A stretch of 36,247 nt of DNA from positions 1-36,247 of the forward strand of contig CAJTMY010000028.1 in NCBI GenBank assembly GCA_910577355.1, written 5' to 3'. The translations under genes were made by a program, and so were the position numbers. How positions within the stretch are numbered: position 1 is the first letter of the stretch; each line of letters begins with the position of its first letter. The stretch is from an uncultured Muribaculaceae bacterium (GTDB lineage Bacteria; Bacteroidota; Bacteroidia; Bacteroidales; Muribaculaceae). The notes beneath the pieces were generated by a model, which was given only the letters and a program-made list of their open reading frames with translations, was not told the origin of the DNA and did no database searches. Of this stretch, positions 25,362-36,247 are shown in pieces.

Positions 25362-25707
25362 AAGAGTTAAGGCGCGGCCCGATTTCCATGGCGGCTGATG
25401 ATGAATGGTTTATAAACGGGAAAGCGTGGAAATCTTTCACTTGGCGCCGTTCCATACATTGAGGCTCTCGCATTGCCCGATAAGGTAGAACGGCAATGAA
25501 AGAGCCCACGCATTTATGTATTATTCCTCCGCTAACGGATATTGAATATACACACCATGGGCGTCTGCCATTGCACTGTTCTTGACCTTATCATAGAAAT
25601 TTGCGAGATTTCAATATATCAAGACGGTGTTACGCAAACGCTTTCAGAAAATATTTTTAAGCGGACTCCTCCGAGTCACGCCAAAACGGTTATATGCCAC
25701 AAATATA
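25362..25707 (-). promoter_or_regulatory. promoter and structured 5' leader of the second C10 protease gene
   Basis: No gene is called here. The reverse-strand -7 box TATATTTG (plus 25700-25707) would give a leader of about 330 bases; its -33 region is weak. Shared with the first protease leader are TCTCGCAAA (plus 25600-25608), GTCAAG (25581-25586), and a hairpin at 25463-25506 flanked by GCCCACGC and TTGAGGCT. The hairpin arms are GGCTCT/AGAGCC and ATTGCC/GGCAAT. Smaller stems are GACTC/GAGTC (25664-25677) and TCCG/CGGA (25527-25538). An 84-codon open frame covering this hairpin runs into the protease gene in another frame and is judged spurious. Confidence 0.62.
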
Positions 25708-25767
25708 CGAATAATTTTATAAAGTAGTCATGTTTACCGAAATTTATTTTCAAGAACATTCAAAAAC

Positions 25768-25803
25768 AAAGCAGGCGCGCCCGGTATGGGGTGCGCCCGC
25801 TTT
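25768..25803 (-). terminator. terminator of the ribosomal protein-RNA polymerase operon
   Basis: AAAGC-A-GGCGCGCCC (25768-25782) pairs with GGGTGCGCC-C-GCTTT (25789-25803) with one mismatch and one G-T pair around a 6-base loop. On the reverse strand it is followed by TGTTTTTG. It lies 19 bases after the rpoC stop. Confidence 0.88.
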
Positions 25804-25821
25804 GTAGGATAAGAGGTATTA

Positions 25822-30111
<4,290 letters not shown>

Positions 30112-30144
30112 ATATTAGAAATCTGTATAGATCGGAAATTTTTA

Positions 30145-33100
30145 TTAGTTCTCGAGGTTGATGCTGAGGCCGAGGCCGCGGAGCTCGTGAAGAAGCACGT
30201 TGAGCGACTCGGGGATACCTGGTACGGGCATTGCGTCGCCTTTGACGATAGCCTCGTATGCCTTGGAGCGGCCGTTCACATCGTCCGACTTGATGGTGAG
30301 GATTTCCTGAAGGATGTGCGATGCGCCGAATGCTTCGAGCGCCCACACTTCCATCTCACCGAAACGCTGGCCGCCGAACTGCGCCTTACCGCCCAAAGGT
30401 TGCTGCGTGATGAGCGAGTACGGGCCTATGGAACGGGCATGCATCTTGTCCTCTACCATGTGGCCGAGTTTGAGCATGTAGATCACACCTACTGTTGCGG
30501 GCTGGTCGAAACGTTCACCGGTGCCGCCGTCGTAGAGGTAGGTCTTGCCGTAGCGTGGCAGACCGGCCTTGTCGGTCCATTCGTTCAGGTCGTCGAGAGT
30601 GGCGCCGTCGAAGATGGGGGTGGCGAATTTCTCGCCGAGCTCGCGGCCTGCCCAACCGAGCACGGTCTCGAAGATCTGTCCCAGGTTCATACGTGAGGGC
30701 ACGCCGAGGGGGTTTAGGCAAATATCCACGGGGGTACCGTCGGCGAGGAAGGGCATATCCTCCTGACGCACGATACGCGATACGATACCCTTGTTGCCGT
30801 GGCGTCCGGCCATCTTGTCGCCCACGCCGATCTTGCGTTTCTTGGCTATGTATACCTTGGCTATCTGCATGATGCCCGAGGGGAGCTCGTCGCCGATAGA
30901 CAGGTCGAATTTCTTGCGGCGCAGCTCAGCGTCGATTTCCTTCGACTTGCGCAGATAGTTGACGATAGTCTTGCGGATAAGGTCGTTCTTATGGGCATCG
31001 GCCGTCCACTTCGACAGATTCACCGTGTCGAGTTCGATGTCTCGGAGCACTTCGGCTGTGAACTTCGCACCCTTCGGAATGATCTCCGAACCGAGGAAGT
31101 CCTTGACACCCTGCGATGTCTTGCCCGCGGTGAGTGTGAGAAGTTTGCCCACGAGCACTTCGCGGAGAGCCCTGAGCTTCTCTTCGTATTCCTCGTCGAG
31201 GTTGGCGAGCTGAAGGTTGGCGCTCTTGGACTTCTTTTTCTTGGCTGCGCGTGAGAACAGGTTTGTGCCGATAACCACACCTTTGAGCGAGGGAGATGCC
31301 TTGAGCGAGGCGTCCTTTACATCACCGGCCTTGTCGCCGAAGATGGCACGGAGCAGTTTTTCCTCGGGGGTGGGATCGGACTCGCCCTTAGGAGTGATCT
31401 TACCGATCATTATGTCGCCCGGTACAACGTGGGCGCCGATACGGATAATGCCGCGCTCGTCGAGATCCTTGGTGGCGTCCTCGCTCACATTGGGGATATC
31501 CGATGTAAGCTCCTCGAGGCCACGCTTGGTCTCGCGCACTTCAAGCGAGTATTCATCGACGTGCACCGAGGTGAGTATATCGTCGCGCACCACGCGCTCG
31601 TTTAGCACGATGGCGTCCTCGTAGTTGTAGCCCTTCCATGGCATGAAAGCCACCTTGAGGTTGCGCCCCAGGGCAAGCTCACCTTTCTCAGTAGCGTAGC
31701 CTTCGGTAAGGATGTCGCCTTTCTGCACACGCTGTCCCACCTCGCATATCGGCCGCAGGTCGATGGTCATGCTCTGGTTGGTCTTGCGCCACTTGGGAAT
31801 GATATAATCTTTCACCGCACTGTCGAATGCGACGAATTCCTCGTCTTCTGTGCGGTCGTAACGGATACGGATTGTGGTGGCATCGACATATTCGATCACA
31901 CCTGCGCCCTCGGCCATTATCTGTGTGCGGGAGTCGCGTGCGAGCTGCGCTTCTATGCCGGTGCCCACGATAGGAGCTTCGCTACGCATCAGAGGCACAG
32001 CCTGACGCATCATGTTCGATCCCATGAGTGCACGGTTGGCGTCGTCATGCTCGAGGAACGGTATCAGCGATGCGGCAATCGAGGCTATCTGCTGCGGAGC
32101 CACGTCCATAAGCTCCACCTCGGCAGGAGCCACTACGGGGAAATCGGCGTCGAGACGCGCCTTGACACGGTCGCGCACGAAAGAGCCGTCGTCGTTGAGC
32201 GGAGCGTTGCCCTGCGCTATGACCTTGCCTTCCTCAAGCTCGGCGGTCATATATACGACCTCGTTGTTGTTGAGATTGACATGCGAGTCCTCCACCTTGC
32301 GGTAAGGAGTCTCGATGAAGCCGAGGTCGTTGATCTTGGCGTACACGCACAACGACGATATAAGGCCGATGTTGGGGCCTTCAGGAGTCTCGATAGGACA
32401 GAGACGGCCGTAGTGTGTGTAGTGCACGTCGCGCACCTCGAAACCGGCGCGCTCACGTGAAAGACCGCCGGGGCCTAGGGCCGACATACGGCGCTTGTGT
32501 GTGATTTCGGCAAGCGGGTTGGTCTGATCCATGAACTGACTCAGCGCGCTGGTGCCGAAGAATGTATTTATAACGCTCGAGATTGTCTTGGCGTTGATGA
32601 GGTCGATAGGGGTGAATACCTCGGAATCGCGCACGTTCATACGCTCACGGATGGTGCGCGACATACGTGCGAGACCTACTCCGAACTGGTTGTAAAGCTG
32701 CTCGCCCACAGTGCGCACACGGCGGTTGCTCAAGTGGTCGATGTCATCTACATCCGCCTTTGAGTTTATGAGTTCGATGAGGTATTTGATGATGTTGATG
32801 ATATCCTCGCGTGTAAGCACCTTGACTTCCATGGGGGTGTCGAGGTTGAGCTTCTTGTTGATGCGGTAACGGCCTACCTCACCCAGGTCATAGCGTTTAT
32901 CGGAGAAAAACAGATTCTGGATAACCTCGCGGGCCGACGCATCATCCGGCGGCTCGGCGTTGCGCAGCTGACGGTAGATGAACTGAACCGCTTCCTTCTC
33001 GGAGTTGGTGGGATCCTTCTGCAGAGTGTTGAAGATTATCGAATAATCGGAGGTGTTGACATCTTCCTTGTGGAGGAGGATGTTCTGCACGCCCGAATCG

Positions 33101-33957
33101 AGAATTTCATCGATATGCTTTTCCTCAAGTACGGTCTCACGGTCGATGATGACATCGTTGCGCTCGATCGAAACGACTTCACCGGTATCTTCGTCCACAA
33201 AGTCCTCGATCCATGTCTTGAGCACACGAGCCGCAAGCTTGCGTCCGAGCGCCTTCTTAAGGTTGGCCTTGTTAACCTTCACCTCCTCGGCGAGACCGAA
33301 TATCTCGATGATATCCTTGTCGCTTTCAAGACCGATCGCACGCAGCAACGTCGTGACGGGGAGCTTCTTCTTGCGGTCTATGTAAGCGTACATCACATTG
33401 TTGATATCGGTCGCAAACTCTATCCACGATCCGCGGAACGGAATGATGCGCGCCGAATATAGCTTGGTGCCGTTGGCATGGGTCGACTGGCCGAAGAACA
33501 CACCGGGCGAACGGTGGAGCTGGGATACCACGACTCGCTCGGCACCATTGATTACAAAAGTACCTTTCTCGGTCATATATGGAATAGGGCCGAGATACAC
33601 ATCCTGTATTTCAGTAGCGAAGTCTTCGTGGTCGGGATCGGTGCAGTAAAGCTTCAGCTTGGCCTTGAGCGGCACCGAGTATGTGAGTCCACGCTCGAGA
33701 CATTCCTCGATGGTGTAGCGGGGGGGATCGATATAATAGTCGAGGAACTCGAGTACGAAGTTGTTTCGGGTATCGGCTATCGGGAAGTTTTCGGCAAAGA
33801 CCTTATATAGACCTTCATTGTTGCGTTTTTCCGGCGGAGTGTCGAGCTGCAAGAAATCCTGGAATGACTTGAGCTGCACTTCAAGGAAGTCAGGGTAAGG
33901 AAGCGGATTCTTTACCGAAGCAAAATTAATGCGTTGGTTATCTGAGGAAACTGACAT
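30145..33957 (-). CDS. rpoB: DNA-directed RNA polymerase subunit beta
   Basis: Second-largest RNA polymerase subunit (1270 residues). The rifampicin-binding cluster at about 468-498 (LSQFMDQTNPLAEITHKRR then SALGPGG) keeps the wild-type residues Gln474, Asp477, His487, Arg490, Ser492 and Leu494. No classical resistance change is therefore visible. Other family blocks are intact, including VRDVHYTHYGRLCPIETPEGPNIGL, MPWKGYNYEDAIVLNE, KMAGRHGNKGIVSRI and the C-terminal GGQRFGEMEVWALEAFGA. The start at 33957 gives the standard Bacteroidetes N-terminus (RINFASVKNPLPYPDFLEVQLKSF). It is preceded by a 251-base spacer after rplL. Confidence 0.98.
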   Translation of the reverse strand: MSVSSDNQRINFASVKNPLPYPDFLEVQLKSFQDFLQLDTPPEKRNNEGLYKVFAENFPIADTRNNFVLEFLDYYIDPPRYTIEECLERGLTYSVPLKAKLKLYCTDPDHEDFATEIQDVYLGPIPYMTEKGTFVINGAERVVVSQLHRSPGVFFGQSTHANGTKLYSARIIPFRGSWIEFATDINNVMYAYIDRKKKLPVTTLLRAIGLESDKDIIEIFGLAEEVKVNKANLKKALGRKLAARVLKTWIEDFVDEDTGEVVSIERNDVIIDRETVLEEKHIDEILDSGVQNILLHKEDVNTSDYSIIFNTLQKDPTNSEKEAVQFIYRQLRNAEPPDDASAREVIQNLFFSDKRYDLGEVGRYRINKKLNLDTPMEVKVLTREDIINIIKYLIELINSKADVDDIDHLSNRRVRTVGEQLYNQFGVGLARMSRTIRERMNVRDSEVFTPIDLINAKTISSVINTFFGTSALSQFMDQTNPLAEITHKRRMSALGPGGLSRERAGFEVRDVHYTHYGRLCPIETPEGPNIGLISSLCVYAKINDLGFIETPYRKVEDSHVNLNNNEVVYMTAELEEGKVIAQGNAPLNDDGSFVRDRVKARLDADFPVVAPAEVELMDVAPQQIASIAASLIPFLEHDDANRALMGSNMMRQAVPLMRSEAPIVGTGIEAQLARDSRTQIMAEGAGVIEYVDATTIRIRYDRTEDEEFVAFDSAVKDYIIPKWRKTNQSMTIDLRPICEVGQRVQKGDILTEGYATEKGELALGRNLKVAFMPWKGYNYEDAIVLNERVVRDDILTSVHVDEYSLEVRETKRGLEELTSDIPNVSEDATKDLDERGIIRIGAHVVPGDIMIGKITPKGESDPTPEEKLLRAIFGDKAGDVKDASLKASPSLKGVVIGTNLFSRAAKKKKSKSANLQLANLDEEYEEKLRALREVLVGKLLTLTAGKTSQGVKDFLGSEIIPKGAKFTAEVLRDIELDTVNLSKWTADAHKNDLIRKTIVNYLRKSKEIDAELRRKKFDLSIGDELPSGIMQIAKVYIAKKRKIGVGDKMAGRHGNKGIVSRIVRQEDMPFLADGTPVDICLNPLGVPSRMNLGQIFETVLGWAGRELGEKFATPIFDGATLDDLNEWTDKAGLPRYGKTYLYDGGTGERFDQPATVGVIYMLKLGHMVEDKMHARSIGPYSLITQQPLGGKAQFGGQRFGEMEVWALEAFGASHILQEILTIKSDDVNGRSKAYEAIVKGDAMPVPGIPESLNVLLHELRGLGLSINLEN

Positions 33958-34208
33958 CTATGAAATAGTAGGTTAACAGGTGTGTAGCGGGTACATGCCC
34001 CGCATGCGCGGTAGGTTTTATTGGAGCCAGGTTGGCTCGGTGATATGTTAGTCGGGGTATGACTTGATGCCGTCGGAGGGATCACGGCTTCGTGTATGCG
34101 CCGGCCCCTCTGATCGGCTGTTATAATGATAGCTTACCTACGACACAAAGGGGTTAAGAACACCCCATAAGGGGTTTTCTTAACCCAGTGTCCTGATAAT
34201 CAGGTAGA
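33958..34208 (-). promoter_or_regulatory. rplL-rpoB spacer with strong hairpins
   Basis: No gene is visible in these 251 bases. The main hairpin pairs GGGTTAAGAA (34151-34160) with TTCTTAACCC (34177-34186). It is topped by CCCC/GGGG and extended by GACAC/GTGTC, giving an approximately 19-bp interrupted stem. A perfect odd palindrome CCTGATAATCAGG (34192-34204) lies next to the rplL stop, and a smaller stem GAGCCA/TGGCTC is at 34024-34038. There is no T tail, so an RNA-processing site or partial attenuator that sets the rplL:rpoB ratio is more likely than a full terminator. This is inference from the E. coli parallel. Confidence 0.55.
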
Positions 34209-34580
34209 TTATTTGAGTTCGACTTCAGCGCCGGCTTCTTCGAGTTCCTTCTTGAGGGCCTCGGCTTCATCCTTGGTAGCGCCTTCCTTGACAACGCTGG
34301 GAGCGTTATCAACCATTTCCTTAGCTTCCTTAAGGCCGAGGTTTGCGACGTCCTTCACTTTCTTGACAACCTGGAGCTTGTTGGCACCGGCCGATTTGAG
34401 GACTACGTCGAAAGATGTTTTTTCTTCAGCGGCGGGGCCTGCGGCAGGACCGGCAGCTACAGCTACAGCAGCGGCGGCGGGTTCGATGCCGTATTCTTCC
34501 TTGAGGATCTGAGCGAGTTCGTTTACTTCCTTAACGGTGAGGTTAACAAGTTGTTCAGCAAAAGCTTTTAAATCTGCCAT
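34209..34580 (-). CDS. rplL: 50S ribosomal protein L7/L12
   Basis: Stalk protein that recruits translation factors to the ribosome. The 123-residue protein has an N-terminal dimerisation helix pair (about 1-32, MADLKAFAEQLVNLTVKEVNELAQIL). An Ala/Gly/Pro hinge (about 35-53) follows, then the C-terminal factor-binding domain (about 55-123, EKTSFDVVLKSAGANKLQVVKKVKDVANLGLKEAKEMVDNAP). It lies 49 bases after rplJ and is followed by a long hairpin-rich spacer before rpoB. Confidence 0.98.
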   Translation of the reverse strand: MADLKAFAEQLVNLTVKEVNELAQILKEEYGIEPAAAAVAVAAGPAAGPAAEEKTSFDVVLKSAGANKLQVVKKVKDVANLGLKEAKEMVDNAPSVVKEGATKDEAEALKKELEEAGAEVELK

Positions 34581-34629
34581 TGTTTTATTGTTTTATTTGT
34601 TATTGTACTTGATTGGGGGTGGAGAATAA

Positions 34630-35151
34630 TTATTCTTTGTTGGAGAGAGTTTCCAGAATACCGTGGAGCTTTGTGCCGCCCGAAGTAAGAGCGGAAACAA
34701 CGTTCTTGGCGGGCGACTGGAGAAGAGCGATGACATCGGCGATGAGTTCGTTCTTGCTCTTGATCGATGCGAGAGCGTCGAGCTGATCGGCACCGAAGTA
34801 AACGGTCTCTTCAACATAAGCAGCCTTGAGAGCCGGGAGGGTATCGCCTTTCTTTACAAAATCCTTGAGCAGTTTTGCAGGGGCATTGCCCACATTTGTA
34901 CACATCAGCGAGGTTGATCCCTTGAGAGCGGGATATAGCTCGGTGAAGTCGCTGTCGAGCTGCTCAAGAGCCTTGTGAAGCAGGGTGTTCTTTACCACCA
35001 GCAACTTGATGTCTGCATTATAGCAGGCACGGCGCAGGGCGGATGTCTTCTCGGCATCCAGTCCGGTGGTCTCCACCAGGTAGAAGCCGTTATATGCCTT
35101 GAGGGTATCTACGATATGTTCGATAACTAAAGCCTTATCTTCCTTTTTCAT
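34630..35151 (-). CDS. rplJ: 50S ribosomal protein L10
   Basis: Base of the L7/L12 stalk; it binds 23S rRNA and several L12 dimers. The 173 residues match the family. The N-terminal RNA-binding domain contains GFYLVETTGLDAEKTSALRRACYNADIKLLVVKNTLLHKAL. The C-terminal helix (about 130-173) binds L12. In many bacteria L10 represses its own operon through an RNA leader. Here only 21 bases separate rplA and rplJ, so no such leader can lie directly before rplJ. Confidence 0.97.
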   Translation of the reverse strand: MKKEDKALVIEHIVDTLKAYNGFYLVETTGLDAEKTSALRRACYNADIKLLVVKNTLLHKALEQLDSDFTELYPALKGSTSLMCTNVGNAPAKLLKDFVKKGDTLPALKAAYVEETVYFGADQLDALASIKSKNELIADVIALLQSPAKNVVSALTSGGTKLHGILETLSNKE

Positions 35152-35172
35152 GTTCTTTCAGTGTTTAAGTGG

Positions 35173-35868
35173 TTAAGCTTCCACACTCTTGGCATCGACC
35201 TTAAGGCCGGGGCTCATGGTGCTCGAAAGATAAATGCTCTTGATATATGTACCCTTTGCGGTAGCGGGCTTGAGCTTGATCAGAGTGTTGATGAACTCAC
35301 GTGCGTTTTCAGCCATCTGAACAGGCGAGAATGAAACTTTGCCGATCGACGAGTGAACGATACCGTTCTTGTCCACCTTGAAGTCGATTTTTCCTTTCTT
35401 CACCTCTTCGACAGCCTTGGCGACATCCATTGTCACAGTGCCGCTCTTGGGATTAGGCATCAGGCCGCGGGGACCGAGAATACGGCCGAGGGCACCGATC
35501 TTACCCATGATTGCGGGCTGAGTGATGATAACATCCACGTCGGTCCAGCCACCTTTGATTTTCTGTATATATTCGTCGAGGCCCACATAATCGGCGCCTG
35601 CAGCCTTTGCGGCAGCTTCGGCGTCGGGGGAGCACAATACAAGCACACGCACGGTCTTGCCGGTGCCGTGAGGCAGGGTCACCACGCCACGAACCATCTG
35701 GTTGGCTTTGCGAGGGTCAACACCGAGGCGCACGTCGATATCGAGTGAAGCGTCGAACTTGGTGAAGGTGATTTCCTTTACCTTCTCAACAGCCTCAGCC
35801 AAGGTGTAGGTTTTCCCGGCTTCAATCTTCGCAAGGGCCAACTTCTGGTTTTTAGTCAGTTTACTCAT
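35173..35868 (-). CDS. rplA: 50S ribosomal protein L1
   Basis: L1-stalk protein that binds 23S rRNA near the E site; in E. coli it also represses rplKA translation. The 231-residue protein has the family's start (KLTKNQKLALAKIEAGKTYTLAEAVE). It also has the signature segment IGALGRILGPRGLMPNPKSGTVT near 125-148 and the C-terminal KGTYIKSIYLSSTMSPGLKVD. It lies 19 bases after rplK and 21 bases before rplJ. Confidence 0.98.
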   Translation of the reverse strand: MSKLTKNQKLALAKIEAGKTYTLAEAVEKVKEITFTKFDASLDIDVRLGVDPRKANQMVRGVVTLPHGTGKTVRVLVLCSPDAEAAAKAAGADYVGLDEYIQKIKGGWTDVDVIITQPAIMGKIGALGRILGPRGLMPNPKSGTVTMDVAKAVEEVKKGKIDFKVDKNGIVHSSIGKVSFSPVQMAENAREFINTLIKLKPATAKGTYIKSIYLSSTMSPGLKVDAKSVEA

Positions 35869-35887
35869 AAGAATTGAAGTTTATAAG

Positions 35888-36247
35888 TTATTTACCGGGG
35901 AAATCGCCTTTGACGGTGATACCCATACTTCTGGCCGTACCGGCTACCATACGCATGGCGGAATCAACGGTGAAGCAGTTAAGGTCAGGCATCTTGTCGG
36001 CAGCAATGGCCTGCACCTGTTCCCAAGTGATCTCTGCAACCTTGTTACGGTTGGGTTCCTTGGAGCCCGACTTTATATGCGCGGCTTCCTTGAGCTGAAT
36101 AGCCACAGGAGGCGTCTTGACAACAAAATCGAACGACTTGTCGGTATAGTAAGTGATAACTACAGGGAGTATCTTACCGGCTTTGTCTTGGGTGCGGGCA
36201 TTGAATTGCTTGCAAAATTCCATGATGTTGATACCCTTCGAACCGAG
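35888..36247 (-). CDS. rplK: 50S ribosomal protein L11, 5' part beyond the window
   Basis: Protein of the GTPase-associated centre. The frame stays open to the right edge, where the codons read LGSKGINIMEFCKQFNART, the conserved middle of the N-terminal domain. The ATG at 36223 is therefore internal and the true start lies outside. The visible part includes the rest of the N-terminal domain and the rRNA-binding C-terminal domain (HIKSGSKEPNRNKVAEITWEQVQAIAADKMPDLN, MRMVAGTARSMGITV). About 30 residues are missing compared with the usual length of about 145. Confidence 0.96.
   Translation of the reverse strand, partial: LGSKGINIMEFCKQFNARTQDKAGKILPVVITYYTDKSFDFVVKTPPVAIQLKEAAHIKSGSKEPNRNKVAEITWEQVQAIAADKMPDLNCFTVDSAMRMVAGTARSMGITVKGDFPGK

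Noticed and set aside
25255..25509. An 84-codon reverse frame running from the shared hairpin into the second protease gene
   Set aside because: It overlaps the protease start in another frame. The analogous frame in the other leader shares only the few residues encoded by the hairpin, so the conservation is better explained at the nucleic-acid level.
30145..33957. Rifampicin-resistance mutation in rpoB
   Set aside because: The key residues of the rifampicin cluster are all wild-type by comparison with E. coli.

Overview
This window looks like the chromosome of a gut member of the order Bacteroidales, most likely family Muribaculaceae. The evidence is the moderately GC-rich codon use, promoters of the Bacteroidetes type (TAnnTTTG about 7 bases before the start of transcription), a sodium-pumping methylmalonyl-CoA decarboxylase operon for propionate formation, secreted C10 proteases with type IX secretion tails, and the order rplK-rplA-rplJ-rplL-rpoB-rpoC. 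The family is inferred; the order is fairly secure.

Layout: (1) 1-4860, forward: promoter region, then mce-mmdA-oadG-mmdC-oadB, ended by a strong terminator. This is the last, sodium-exporting part of the succinate-to-propionate route. (2) 4992-5348: a small orphan protein. (3) 5423-12019, forward: a tightly packed run of rpoN (sigma-54), a PAP2-like membrane protein, purE, ispG, an M16 protease and a DegT-type aminotransferase, with overlaps or gaps of 24 bases or less. (4) 12100-15918, reverse: a very large secreted C10 cysteine protease with leucine-rich repeats, preceded by about 700 bases without genes. (5) 16627-19405, reverse: glyS, lemA and an FKBP lipoprotein. (6) 19584-21949, forward: ychF, a PepSY-like periplasmic protein and a putative outer-membrane barrel. 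(7) 22083-25361, reverse: a second C10/leucine-rich-repeat protease, again behind a long gene-free leader. (8) 25822-36247, reverse: rpoC, rpoB, rplL, rplJ, rplA and the 3' part of rplK, which runs off the right edge.

Most of the window is ordinary core genome. The accessory and interesting part is the pair of paralogous C10 proteases. Both are AT-rich islands in a GC-rich background, and both are preceded by an untranslated leader of about 330-350 bases. The two leaders share several sequence blocks and a hairpin that is kept by compensatory changes (GGCTTCT/AGAAGCC in one, GGCTCT/AGAGCC in the other). This is direct evidence of a conserved RNA or DNA structure, perhaps a cis-regulatory RNA for surface proteases. 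Upstream of the first leader lies a cluster of six TGTAAA half-sites spaced at about one or two helical turns. The second protease gene also shows a sharp base-composition step inside its catalytic domain, suggesting a mosaic origin.
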